NCBI GenBank assembly: GCA_036736205.1
Contig: DAINMX010000070.1
Coordinates: 1 to 27,191 of the forward strand
Direction: 5' to 3'
Length of the DNA stretch: 27,191 bases
From: XYA12-FULL-58-9 sp001798605
GTDB taxonomy: Bacteria; Myxococcota; XYA12-FULL-58-9
Below are positions 1-8,080 of the stretch, in pieces (position 1 is the stretch's first letter; each line of letters begins with the position of its first letter). Position numbers and translations under genes: made by a program. The notes below the pieces were generated by a model. The model saw nothing but the letters and a program-made list of their open reading frames with translations. It was not told the origin of the DNA and did not search any database.

Positions 1-92
1 GGATTTGGCACTTAAACGGAGCGCATCGCCCAAGACGCCTAACGGTATGTCTAAAATTTGCCCAATCGTCGTCACCCAACTACCGTTGGTTG

Positions 93-947
93 ATGGGAAA
101 ACGTTGGCCTTTGATCGCCTTGGCGATCTTGGTCTTGGCATCCGCCGCATCCACCGTCTGGCTTGTGGGGGACACAGCGCATGAGCTCCAAGCTGTCACG
201 GTGAGCCTGGCCGACCTCGACGCGGAGTTGTTCCATCTCGATGCCTCGTCGATCACCCGTCGCGGACCGCCTCGTGTTTGGGTGCTACGTTTCAACAGCA
301 GAATTGAAGCGATACCATACCACTACGAGTCGTCATCGCTCGATGGACCGCAATCAATAGAAGCATGGCAGAAGACAACGGGCGCGATGGTGGTCATCAA
401 TGCCGGCCAATTCGATGAGGAACTCAATTATCTCGGATGGCTGAAGGCCGATGGCAAATGGCTGAGCCCGCACCAACATCACTCATGGATGGGATTGCTC
501 GTCAGCGGACCTATCCGCGGCCATCCGTGGGCTGGAGTAATCGACCTGAAACAAGCCAATCCCAATGTCGTCGAAAACTACCGTCATGTGGTGCAATCAA
601 TGATGTTGCTCGACGACCAAGCTCAACCGAGAGTTCGCGACAGCGACCGCTCAGCCTGTCGAACGATCATTGCGCAAGACCAGGATGGTCGCATTCTTTT
701 TATGGTGAGCGAAGGTGCCGTGACCCTGGCCGACCTGGCACGGTGGCTACTCACCACGGGACTTGGCATCTCCCGCGCCATGAATATGGATGGGGGAATT
801 GAATCGCAATTGGCCATTCACACTTCCGAGCTCGAATTGTCCCTGTATGGCCAATATGGTACAGGCACCGCCGTTTTCGACGCGGGGGCCGGTCAAATTC
901 GCTATCCTTTGCCCGCGGTCATTGCGGTGCGCCGTGCAAAACAGTGA
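93..947 (+). CDS. Phosphodiester glycosidase (NAGPA-like) family protein, exported or membrane-anchored
   Basis: Seen: 284 residues with a hydrophobic N-terminal segment (about residues 4-22) that fits a signal anchor or uncleaved signal peptide, then a soluble domain. The family features are the central VVINAGQF stretch, the hydrophobic IIAQDQDGRILFMV strand, and MNMDGGIESQL near the C-terminus. The last corresponds to the NLDGGGSS-type motif of the phosphodiester glycosidase domain (PF09992, as in human NAGPA and sporulation protein YqgT-like relatives). The residues after DGG differ from the usual GSS, so activity is uncertain. The family removes N-acetylglucosamine from phosphodiester-linked sugars; the bacterial substrates are mostly unknown, and the protein probably acts outside the inner membrane. 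Start: a TTG at 90 precedes ATG at 93; neither has a convincing ribosome binding site, and I chose the ATG. The neighbour downstream is convergent. Confidence 0.8.
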   Translation: MGKRWPLIALAILVLASAASTVWLVGDTAHELQAVTVSLADLDAELFHLDASSITRRGPPRVWVLRFNSRIEAIPYHYESSSLDGPQSIEAWQKTTGAMVVINAGQFDEELNYLGWLKADGKWLSPHQHHSWMGLLVSGPIRGHPWAGVIDLKQANPNVVENYRHVVQSMMLLDDQAQPRVRDSDRSACRTIIAQDQDGRILFMVSEGAVTLADLARWLLTTGLGISRAMNMDGGIESQLAIHTSELELSLYGQYGTGTAVFDAGAGQIRYPLPAVIAVRRAKQ

Positions 948-956
948 CGACCGGCC

Positions 957-1319
957 TCATTCGAAGAATCGGACAAACCAGATCTTGGCGGTCAGGTAAG
1001 AGTTACCGCGGCGCATGCCAACGCTGTTGACCGAGCCCTGATATTTGCGAGTCTTCACCTCGACATCAATGTCCGTCTCGAGCGTCGTTCCGCGGGCGAT
1101 ATCGCCATCGCAAAGATGCACCTGGGCATCGAGCAGGGCGAGTCCTCCGGACTTGCCCGTCTCGTCCAACACAAATGCCGCACCACATTCACAGCGCCCG
1201 CCAACGGCACCCTCCGGGCTGTATACACCGGACAGATTCTTTGGCGCTGGAATCCACTCAAAACAGAAAGGGCACCCCACCCGCAGTTTTTGCTGCATTC
1301 GTTCGAAGGCATCTGTCAC
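957..1319 (-). CDS. Small zinc-ribbon protein of unknown function
   Basis: Seen: about 120 residues with two cysteine pairs, CPFC near residue 16 and CECG about 25 residues later, the spacing of a treble-clef or zinc-ribbon knuckle. A predicted helix (LALLDAQVHLCDGD) and a basic C-terminal half follow. No catalytic motif is visible. Start: an in-frame GTG at 1325 exists, but the GTG at 1319 has GAGG five bases upstream and is preferred. It runs opposite to the preceding gene (convergent, 9-nt gap) and is divergent from the radical SAM gene, so the two may share the 1326-1440 control region. Related conserved hypothetical proteins occur, as far as I recall, in deltaproteobacterial lineages. 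The function is unknown. Confidence 0.7.
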   Translation of the reverse strand: MTDAFERMQQKLRVGCPFCFEWIPAPKNLSGVYSPEGAVGGRCECGAAFVLDETGKSGGLALLDAQVHLCDGDIARGTTLETDIDVEVKTRKYQGSVNSVGMRRGNSYLTAKIWFVRFFE

Positions 1320-1440
1320 AACCACCTCACACTGTTGCCACGGGGCGCTGATACAATACGGATGACGACAACAACAGGCAACCGCCGGAAGAAGTGGTTA
1401 TACTATCAACATCGAAATCATCAAGACACATAGACTCGTT

Positions 1441-2595
1441 TTGACGCGAGGGGCACTGAACGACCGCCAATGCCGGGATCGGATCGACGCCCTGCGCTCT
1501 CGCATTGTCGCCGACACGGTCGAAGTCATCGCCGACGATGAGTTGGACAGCGTGCTTCGCGCCATCGGGCCCCGAGAGGAACTGACTCGCGGTGGTCTCA
1601 CACAACGGGGCGAGCACAAGCAAGTCATCGCGTTGGCACGACTCGATGGCGAGGAGGTCTTTCCAGGGTACTCGTGGCGCGAGATGCGTGACGGTGGTCG
1701 CGAGGCGCGAATGAGGGGCGTATTGTGCCAGACAGCCATTGAGATCCAGTCAGTGGTCGGTTGTCCCTTTGATTGTACCTACTGCCCCTACAGCACCTTC
1801 ATCTGCGCCCGCGTCGATATCGAGCGGTTTGCTGATCGGGTCGCACGATTGACCGCAGAGCTCAGCGGGCAAGAGCTGTTCAAGCTCAACAATCGCAGCG
1901 ATACTCTGGGACTCGAGCCCGAGCTCGGACTTGCGCCCTTGTTGGTTGAACGATTCGCCGAGCTCGATGGCAAATATCTGATGCTCTATTCCAAAGGGGA
2001 GAACGTCAAAGCGCTCCTCGATCTCGAGCACCGCAAGAAGACCATCGCCTGTTTCACTCTCACCCCGGCCCGCATTGCGGAGCTGCTCGAACCAGGCGCG
2101 CCACCCACGTCGGCTCGCATAGCAGCAATCGGGCAGCTCGCGAAGGCCGGTTATCCCATTCGCGTCCGCCTGTCACCGATCGTGCCACTCTTAGATTGGC
2201 ATAACCTCTACAACGATCTCATCCGAGATTTGATCGCCGCCAGCGAGCCCGAGCTCATCACCCTATGGGCGCTCAGCATGATAGACGTCGAGAATCTGGA
2301 CAACATCGTTCCCCTCGAGGAGATCGACCCGCGAATCCTGAGCGACGCACAACAGGCGGCAATGACGATGCGGGGGAAAAAGGGCGCGCCCTTCCCACCC
2401 ACTACCCGAGCCTCCATCTACCGCGATGTTGCGGCCATAATTCACGACCACTCGCCTCGTACCCGAGTTGCTCTGTGTCTGGAAACCCCCGAAGTGTGGG
2501 AGTCGACTGGCGATCTCATCGTTTCCCATTCGAAAAAACGTTTCATCTGCAACTGCGGCCCCAATGCGACGCCTGGTGCCGTGGCGTGCGGTTGA
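1441..2595 (+). CDS. Radical SAM protein, spore photoproduct lyase-like
   Basis: Seen: 384 residues. C108, C112 and C115 form the CX3CX2C motif (CPFDCTYC) that binds the radical-SAM 4Fe-4S cluster. The surrounding CPYSTF, the KLNNRSDTLGLEP stretch, and a C-terminal CNCG segment resemble the spore photoproduct lyase (SplB)-like branch. True SplB repairs the thymine dimer 5-thyminyl-5,6-dihydrothymine in spore DNA. This organism shows no sign of sporulation, so this member may act on a different substrate or DNA lesion. The product assignment is at family level only. Start: TTG at 1441 with no clear ribosome binding site and no nearby in-frame ATG, so the N-terminus is uncertain. A TATACT hexamer lies at about 1399. 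It is a monocistronic plus-strand gene between two minus-strand genes. Confidence 0.8.
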   Translation: MTRGALNDRQCRDRIDALRSRIVADTVEVIADDELDSVLRAIGPREELTRGGLTQRGEHKQVIALARLDGEEVFPGYSWREMRDGGREARMRGVLCQTAIEIQSVVGCPFDCTYCPYSTFICARVDIERFADRVARLTAELSGQELFKLNNRSDTLGLEPELGLAPLLVERFAELDGKYLMLYSKGENVKALLDLEHRKKTIACFTLTPARIAELLEPGAPPTSARIAAIGQLAKAGYPIRVRLSPIVPLLDWHNLYNDLIRDLIAASEPELITLWALSMIDVENLDNIVPLEEIDPRILSDAQQAAMTMRGKKGAPFPPTTRASIYRDVAAIIHDHSPRTRVALCLETPEVWESTGDLIVSHSKKRFICNCGPNATPGAVACG

Positions 2596-2602
2596 GCCCC
2601 GC

Positions 2603-3322
2603 CTAGACCGGATTCAACTCGGAGACTCGCAAGTACAGCGGTGCCAACAATGACGGATCATCTGCTTTGCCGGCGATGATGCGGTCGGCAGCGTGCAGAA
2701 TACCGTAACCGGCGAAGAGTCGAGGCTCCATTTCGACCGCAGTGCCAGGCGCTGCCCCTGCCCCGAAGCACACTGTCGCTCCGCTGCCGACGAGCTTCGC
2801 CTGTTCGCCAGGAAGCTTCGCTAACTGGGCCACGAAATCGGCTGGAATGTAGGCACCATCAGAAATCGTTGACTCCACGAGGCCGTCCACCCCGACGTTG
2901 TAGGCTGCTGCAAATACCTCGTTGACGCGAGAGCCGAGAACCGGTGCTATCGAGCCCGGTCCACAGGACGCTGCCAACATGGCAAGGCTCGACACCCCAT
3001 ACAGCGGCACGTTGCCACCGAAGGCGAGCCCCTTGGCGGTGGCGAGTCCTACCCGCAGACCCGTGTACGAACCTGGGCCGATGCCAATGACAATTGCCTT
3101 GAGGGTTGAGACCTCGAGGTGAAACTCTGCCATCGCTGCGGCGAGAACCTCGACGAGCGATTCCGAAGGCACCGATGCCGCGTCAAAGTCTAAATCATCG
3201 ACGCGACCACCTTGCCACGCCACCGTACACAAAGCCGCTCGGGCTGTCGAAGTATCAAAAGCCAACAGGGGTCCCTGCACTGTGCGAGAGATTTCCAACA
3301 ATCGTGGGTGAAGGTCGATCAC
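2603..3322 (-). CDS. tsaB: tRNA threonylcarbamoyladenosine biosynthesis protein TsaB
   Basis: Works with TsaD (and TsaE) to transfer threonylcarbamoyl to A37 of ANN-decoding tRNAs; TsaB is the non-catalytic ASKHA-fold partner of TsaD. Seen: LLAFDTST at the N-terminal phosphate-binding strand and the family hallmark GPGSYTGLR in the middle, about 240 residues, the normal size. Start: TTG at 3328, GTG at 3322 and GTG at 3280 are all possible. GTG 3322 has GAGG eight bases upstream and is preferred. GTG 3280 would give the usual short N-terminus directly before the AFDTST strand. It lies 12 nt after rseP, the last gene of the pyrH-to-rseP run. tsaD and tsaE are not in the window. Confidence 0.92.
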   Translation of the reverse strand: MIDLHPRLLEISRTVQGPLLAFDTSTARAALCTVAWQGGRVDDLDFDAASVPSESLVEVLAAAMAEFHLEVSTLKAIVIGIGPGSYTGLRVGLATAKGLAFGGNVPLYGVSSLAMLAASCGPGSIAPVLGSRVNEVFAAAYNVGVDGLVESTISDGAYIPADFVAQLAKLPGEQAKLVGSGATVCFGAGAAPGTAVEMEPRLFAGYGILHAADRIIAGKADDPSLLAPLYLRVSELNPV

Positions 3323-3340
3323 CGGCAACGCCTCGAAGCC

Positions 3341-5110
3341 CTATTTCTCACTGGGCTCGTTTTGGCACGAGCTCTCAATGCACACGAGCCCATTCTCGCA
3401 ATCTGCGTCTTCACTACACTCAGGCCACGCGAACCGCATGATGTCGTTGCGGAAGGCGAACACCATGAGCATCAGAAGCAGCCCAAGTCCGGCTAGGTTC
3501 GCTATCTCCCGGGCCCTGACGGAAGGTGGTCGCCGACGGATGGCCTCAATGGCGAACATCAACAAGTGACCACCGTCGAGCACAGGCACGGGCAACAGGT
3601 TCATCAACGCCAACATCACACTAACTGTGGCCAGAGCCTCCAAGAAGGGGCGAATTCCCCGCTCTGCCCCCTCGGCTGCGAGCACAAACAACATCATCGG
3701 GCCACCGACCGAATCGGCGGGAACCTCGCGTTTGGCGAGCTTCCACAGCCCCTTGCCGAGCATGCCTGCAATCTTGGACAAATGAGAGAGCCCCATCTGC
3801 GCCGCGGCAATGGGGCCAACCACCTCGTCAATGGTGTAGTAGTCGTAAGTGCTCGGTTCATTGAACGCACCGAAAACATGAACGGTGCGTTTGTTTTTCA
3901 GCTCATCCTTTTCGAGCTTCGAGTCGAGCTTCAGCTTCCTCTCGACTACCTTTCGCCCGTGTTGAAAGGTGAGTATGAAATCCGCGGTGGCATCGAGCCC
4001 GGAAAATGCCTCGAGATCGATTCCCCACACCCCGATGGGGCGAATGGTTCGCTTGCCATCCTTGGCAATGCTGAGCCTGAGCAGACGGTCCCCTGGCCGC
4101 AGTCCAATTGAGGCCGCTGGCGTGCCCTGGGTTACTCGAGCAACCAGGGACTCCTGGGTGACGAGGCCTGTATAACCATCGGCGGTGTCGGCGGCGCTCA
4201 CCAGGGTGCGATCCAATTCCCCGGGGTGTTCCCCTGCGGTGAGCTCAAATTCCAGTGGCAAAGCGGGAGAGCCGCGCAGAACCGACAGTTTGATGGACTG
4301 GTCCTTGGGTACGTCATAAACGAGACGCGCGAGCTCATACCACGCCTCCACTTCGGTGCCGTTGACATGGGTCACGAGATCGCCGGTCGCAAGCCCGGCC
4401 TGCGCAGCCGGACTGTCAGCGTCCACAACTCCCACAAACGTGCGGATGAACAGGGGAGAGATGCCAACCCTTCCTTTGGTTTCTATTTCTTCAAACGGGT
4501 TGGTTTGGTCGTGGTGGCGCGGCACAACCGTCACCTCCAGACTGCGCCCGTCCCGCTCCACAGCAACGGGAATCGAGTCACCGGGACGCGCCGAGATCGC
4601 CTCGGATACGTCTCGCCAAAGTGGCGTGGCCTCACCATCGACTCCGACGATCCTGTCGCCTGGACGAATGCCAGCCTGCCAGGCCGGTTGGCCGACATTG
4701 ACGACCCCCACCCTCGTATCGATGAAGGTGTGATGACCCGTCCACAAGGATGAATAAACAAACCAGGCGAGGATCACATTGAACGCGGGCCCTGCGACAA
4801 CCACGAGCGATCGCTGCCAAATGGGCTTTGACGAAAACGCCCGCGGCAGATCCTCGGGCGCGATCTCTACTCCCGGCAACTCACCGAGCATCTTGACATA
4901 GCCACCCAAGGGCAGCGCGCTGATACGGTACTCTGTCTCGCCGCGCACAAATGAGAACAGTTTTGCACCAAAGCCAAAGGAAAACCGCAGCACTTTGACG
5001 TTGCACGCTTTGGCCACGAGAAAGTGACCAAGCTCATGAAAGAAGATCAAGGGCCCAATGAAGAGGATGAACCAGTGAAGATTCTCCAGAATGTATTGAA
5101 CGTTGCTCAT
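3341..5110 (-). CDS. rseP: RseP-type site-2 protease with extra PDZ domain and Cys-rich tail
   Basis: Intramembrane zinc metalloprotease of the inner membrane that in E. coli cleaves RseA to release sigma-E; here the substrate is unknown. Seen: 589 residues, against roughly 450 in E. coli. The zinc site HELGH is at residues 25-29 in the first membrane segment, and the second metal-ligand motif NLLPVPVLDGGH is near residue 512 (D512). Three PDZ-like blocks lie between them, at roughly 125-190, 210-275 and 310-390; the third, containing ASIGLRPGDRLLRL, explains most of the extra length. After the last membrane helix there is a ~25-residue tail with cysteines at 565, 571, 577 and 582, spaced like the secreted CxxDxxC..GxxC modules common in Myxococcota. 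If the topology is as in E. coli, the tail is periplasmic and could be disulfide-bonded. It sits 37 nt downstream of cdsA, with dxr absent. Confidence 0.95.
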   Translation of the reverse strand: MSNVQYILENLHWFILFIGPLIFFHELGHFLVAKACNVKVLRFSFGFGAKLFSFVRGETEYRISALPLGGYVKMLGELPGVEIAPEDLPRAFSSKPIWQRSLVVVAGPAFNVILAWFVYSSLWTGHHTFIDTRVGVVNVGQPAWQAGIRPGDRIVGVDGEATPLWRDVSEAISARPGDSIPVAVERDGRSLEVTVVPRHHDQTNPFEEIETKGRVGISPLFIRTFVGVVDADSPAAQAGLATGDLVTHVNGTEVEAWYELARLVYDVPKDQSIKLSVLRGSPALPLEFELTAGEHPGELDRTLVSAADTADGYTGLVTQESLVARVTQGTPAASIGLRPGDRLLRLSIAKDGKRTIRPIGVWGIDLEAFSGLDATADFILTFQHGRKVVERKLKLDSKLEKDELKNKRTVHVFGAFNEPSTYDYYTIDEVVGPIAAAQMGLSHLSKIAGMLGKGLWKLAKREVPADSVGGPMMLFVLAAEGAERGIRPFLEALATVSVMLALMNLLPVPVLDGGHLLMFAIEAIRRRPPSVRAREIANLAGLGLLLMLMVFAFRNDIMRFAWPECSEDADCENGLVCIESSCQNEPSEK

Positions 5111-5147
5111 CTCGTTGGCTCTAGTCTCGACACGTCACCCACCGAGG

Positions 5148-5975
5148 TCAAGCCACCCGAGCGATGAAGGCTAGGCTATAGAGATAAACTGCAGGTGCCG
5201 CAAACATCACACCGTCAAATCTGTCGAGTACGCCGCCGTGACCTGGAATCAACGTGCTGCTATCTTTGGCACCTACCGATCGTTTGAGCATGGAAGCGGC
5301 CAGGTCCCCCACTCCGCCAGCGATTGCCGCAAGGGTGCCGACCGCCACAACATGATTGAGCGGCAGCGCACACCCGTAGTTGCCAAAGATCCATCGAATC
5401 AACAGCGCCATCGCAACCGCCGCAACAACCCCACCGATGGCACCCTCGACCGTCTTTTTCGGTGAAATTTTGGGATAGAGCTTGTGCCGGCCGAGGAAGC
5501 GGCCTGAAAAATAGGCTCCGGTGTCAGCGCTCCACGTGCAGAACATGGCAATCGCCGCAAGGCACCGTCCGGGCTCAACCTCCGTCCCTTGCCGCAACGC
5601 CACCAAGTGCGGGAAAAGCCCAGCGCAGTATGCTATTCCGAGCGCCACGAGAGCCGCACGTTGAATCGAAGTGTCGATGGGGTCGGGTCGGACAAGGACA
5701 GCCGCAAACAAGAGGAGAGTGGTAACCGCGATCGCCGACCCCAAGGGGGGCGATGGAATCAACTCCATGACATAGAGACACAAAACAGTGCCGAACAGGT
5801 AGGCTACTGTCTTGAGGTACCGTTCACCCTTGCCGAGTGTCAGGTTGAGATACTCCCACAGCATCAGCCAAACAGTTAACAGTGCGCCAATGCGCAACGC
5901 CCACCCACCAACCACGACAATGGCAACAAAAGCTGGCGTAAACACCAGCGCCGCGATCACACGAGTCTTCAGCAA
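5148..5975 (-). CDS. cdsA: Phosphatidate cytidylyltransferase
   Basis: Makes CDP-diacylglycerol from phosphatidic acid and CTP at the inner membrane, the branch point to phosphatidylethanolamine and phosphatidylglycerol. Seen: 275 residues with about seven or eight hydrophobic segments, and the complete C-terminal CDS signature around SMLKRSVGAKDSS then PGHGGVLDRFD, including the KR, KD, HGG and DRFD residues. Start: TTG at 5975, giving the typical MLKTRVIAA N-terminus. The uppS stop codon (TGA) lies inside this start region, so the two genes overlap by 7 nt and are probably translationally coupled. The next gene is rseP. Confidence 0.95.
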   Translation of the reverse strand: MLKTRVIAALVFTPAFVAIVVVGGWALRIGALLTVWLMLWEYLNLTLGKGERYLKTVAYLFGTVLCLYVMELIPSPPLGSAIAVTTLLLFAAVLVRPDPIDTSIQRAALVALGIAYCAGLFPHLVALRQGTEVEPGRCLAAIAMFCTWSADTGAYFSGRFLGRHKLYPKISPKKTVEGAIGGVVAAVAMALLIRWIFGNYGCALPLNHVVAVGTLAAIAGGVGDLAASMLKRSVGAKDSSTLIPGHGGVLDRFDGVMFAAPAVYLYSLAFIARVA

Positions 5976-6844
5976 GGCCCAGAACCTTTGTCCAACGCCA
6001 GACTCTCTGCGTCTGGCAAATCACCGAGAACAAACTCACCACCTTCGGTTGCATCCGTCGCCACCGAGTACTCGCCACCTTCGGTTGCATCCGCCGTCGC
6101 CGAGAATTGCGCTCCGGTTGCACCGTATCTTCGCTCCCGCCCACTGTATTCGCTTAGCGCCTTGGCAAAATGCTCACGGTCAAAATCGGGCCAGCGAACG
6201 TCGGTGAACACGAATTCCGCGTAGGCAATTTGCCACAGCAAGAAGTTGGAGACCCGCTTTTCCCCCGAGGTGCGGATCACCAAGTCAGGATCGGGCAACA
6301 GGGCCGTGTCGAGACGAGTCTCGATGGCGGTTTCGTCGATCTTGTCGGGATGAACCCGCTTTTGGCGAACGTCGTGGGCCAAACGCCGGACTGCGGCGAC
6401 AATCTCCTCACGGCCACCGTAGTCGATCGCCAACGTCAGGGTCATCTTGCGATTATCAGCTGTCTCCTCGATCAACGCCGTCAGCGCTTCACGAGTCAAA
6501 TCCGGCAAGCGACTCAAATCGCCAATGGTCGCAAGGCAGATTTCGTTCTCCATCAGGGTGTCGCGCTCCTTGTGGCAATACTCGAGGAGCAGCTCCATCA
6601 ACCCAGCCACCTCATTGGGTGGCCGTCGCCAGTTCTGCACAGAGAACGAATAGAGCGTGAGATAAGAGATTTCCAGCTCACGGGCGTAGGTCGTGATGTC
6701 CCGGACAACATCGGCCCCTTTGCGATGACCATCGAGGCGTGACAAGCCCCGCTCACTGGCCCAACGGCCGTTGCCGTCCATGATGATCGCGACATGTCTG
6801 GGCCGGTGTTCCTTGTCCGGGACCGATGGCATTGTGGTAGTCAA
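5969..6844 (-). CDS. uppS: cis-prenyltransferase / undecaprenyl diphosphate synthase (copy 1), with C-terminal repeat tail
   Basis: Condenses isopentenyl diphosphate units onto farnesyl diphosphate to make the C55 carrier lipid for peptidoglycan and surface polysaccharides. Seen: HVAIIMDGNGRWA at residues 17-29 with the catalytic Asp at 23, the FSVQNWRRP segment, and the C-terminal signature IRTSGEKRVSNFLLWQ. The enzyme domain ends at about residue 239. A further ~52 residues form a low-complexity tail containing a 12-residue duplication (ATEGGE repeated) and ending in Cys, which is absent from typical UppS. Start: TTG at 6844 with AGGGAG about seven bases upstream; ATG at 6832 is a poorer alternative. 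It lies in the usual position before cdsA. A second synthase gene is at 23723-24457. Confidence 0.93.
   Translation of the reverse strand: MTTTMPSVPDKEHRPRHVAIIMDGNGRWASERGLSRLDGHRKGADVVRDITTYARELEISYLTLYSFSVQNWRRPPNEVAGLMELLLEYCHKERDTLMENEICLATIGDLSRLPDLTREALTALIEETADNRKMTLTLAIDYGGREEIVAAVRRLAHDVRQKRVHPDKIDETAIETRLDTALLPDPDLVIRTSGEKRVSNFLLWQIAYAEFVFTDVRWPDFDREHFAKALSEYSGRERRYGATGAQFSATADATEGGEYSVATDATEGGEFVLGDLPDAESLALDKGSGPC
6039..6093 (-). repeat. Direct repeat inside the 3' end of uppS
   Basis: A 19-bp sequence (CCACCTTCGGTTGCATCCG on the plus strand) occurs at 6039-6057 and again at 6075-6093. The 36-bp offset keeps frame and encodes a 12-residue duplication in the UppS tail. Confidence 0.9.
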
Positions 6845-6847
6845 AAC

Positions 6848-7462
6848 CTATCTCCCTGCCTGTGCGTCTGGCTCCAGGGCAACCTGCACAATCATCGCCG
6901 TAATGAACAGGGTCGCGCCAGCGATGACGTAAACGACTGGGTAGTCAACATAGGCGCCTGGCGCAAGCCATCCCTTGGATGTCCGCAACGCGGCGCCAAC
7001 CGACGCAATCGCCCCTGCGGCACCGCAAGTAGCGCAGAACAGCACAGTGGTGAAACGCGGCGCAATAACCGCCATCACAACCCCGCCAAACAGGCCGATG
7101 GCGAACGCCATCCAAAATGGGCCAACGTCCAACACATTTGTCGCAATCGTGCCAACGCCACATCCGGCAAGCAAACCTGCTGCGGTAGGCGGCCCGTACT
7201 TGGAGAATGGCAAGGCGATGCCGATCAAGATCAGCGCGTTGGGCAGTGCCACATACCAACCCTCCACGTACATTTTACCGGCCAGCATCGTTCCAAGGAG
7301 CCAGCCGCCTAGGCCGATGCCCATGAGCAGATAGTATCTAAAAAAGCGCAACCCGAAAACGAGCATGGAAAGGGACAGCCCCAACACCAATATGGCTGGT
7401 ATGCGAGACAGGCCATCGATGGCGGCAAGCCAGTTGCCTGGATGTAACATGTGAGGCGCCAA
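6848..7462 (-). CDS. Multi-pass membrane protein, DUF4203/TMEM198-like
   Basis: Seen: 204 residues, with about six or seven hydrophobic segments separated by very short loops and rich in Gly and Ala (for example LMGIGLGGWLLGTMLAG and GLFGGVVMAVIAP). Family-level resemblance to DUF4203-type integral membrane proteins is from memory and tentative. No catalytic residues are visible. Start: TTG at 7462 with GAGG nine bases upstream, the GAGG overlapping the frr stop codon; ATG at 7450 is the alternative. It is inserted between frr and uppS, 11 nt from frr and 3 nt from uppS, so it is surely co-transcribed with them. A role in the envelope is inferred only from this context. Confidence 0.8.
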   Translation of the reverse strand: MAPHMLHPGNWLAAIDGLSRIPAILVLGLSLSMLVFGLRFFRYYLLMGIGLGGWLLGTMLAGKMYVEGWYVALPNALILIGIALPFSKYGPPTAAGLLAGCGVGTIATNVLDVGPFWMAFAIGLFGGVVMAVIAPRFTTVLFCATCGAAGAIASVGAALRTSKGWLAPGAYVDYPVVYVIAGATLFITAMIVQVALEPDAQAGR

Positions 7463-7473
7463 GATCGTATGCC

Positions 7474-8037
7474 TCAGATTTCCATGATTTCTTTCTCCTT
7501 GGCAGCGAGAATCTCGTCAACCTTCGCGGTCCCCTTTCCCGTCGCTTCCTGCACCTGCTCGAGGGCGCGCTTGAGATCGTCTTGGGAGATCTCTTTTTCC
7601 TTTTCCACTTCCTTGAGCATCTCGTTGGCATCGCGGCGATGGGTACGCAAGGCGATACGCGCTTCTTCGCCACGGTGCTTGGCATGTTTGACGAGGTCTT
7701 TGCGCCGCTCTTCTGTGAGGCTCGGAATCGGCAGACGAATGATCTCGCCGTCGCTTTGGGGCGTGATACCAATATCACCCGACATAATTGCCTTCTCGAT
7801 GGCGGAAACCAGAGTCTTGTCCCACGGCCTCACGGTAATCAAGCGGGCGTCGACCACATTGACATTGGCACATTGGCTGAGCGGTGTCGGCGTGCCGTAA
7901 TAGTCGACGCGCACACCATCGAGAATGGCGACATTTGCCCGACCGGTTCGTAACTTACCGAGATCGACCTTCAATGCCCCCAAGGACTCCTCGAAGCTGG
8001 AATTCAGATCACTGATGATATCATCGATCAAGCCCAT
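7474..8037 (-). CDS. frr: Ribosome recycling factor
   Basis: With EF-G, splits the post-termination ribosome in the cytoplasm. Seen: 187 residues, the family length. The N-terminal helix leads into the typical LGKLRTGRANVAILDGVRVDYYGTP region, followed by ITVRPWD, the IPSLTEERRKDLVK helix and a Glu/Lys-rich C-terminal helix. Start: ATG at 8037 preceded by GAAGGA. It follows pyrH by 43 nt and precedes the membrane protein gene. Confidence 0.98.
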   Translation of the reverse strand: MGLIDDIISDLNSSFEESLGALKVDLGKLRTGRANVAILDGVRVDYYGTPTPLSQCANVNVVDARLITVRPWDKTLVSAIEKAIMSGDIGITPQSDGEIIRLPIPSLTEERRKDLVKHAKHRGEEARIALRTHRRDANEMLKEVEKEKEISQDDLKRALEQVQEATGKGTAKVDEILAAKEKEIMEI

Positions 8038-8080
8038 GACTGTTCCTTCCTTTCCAAGCTGGCCCGACTGGCCTGTCGAT

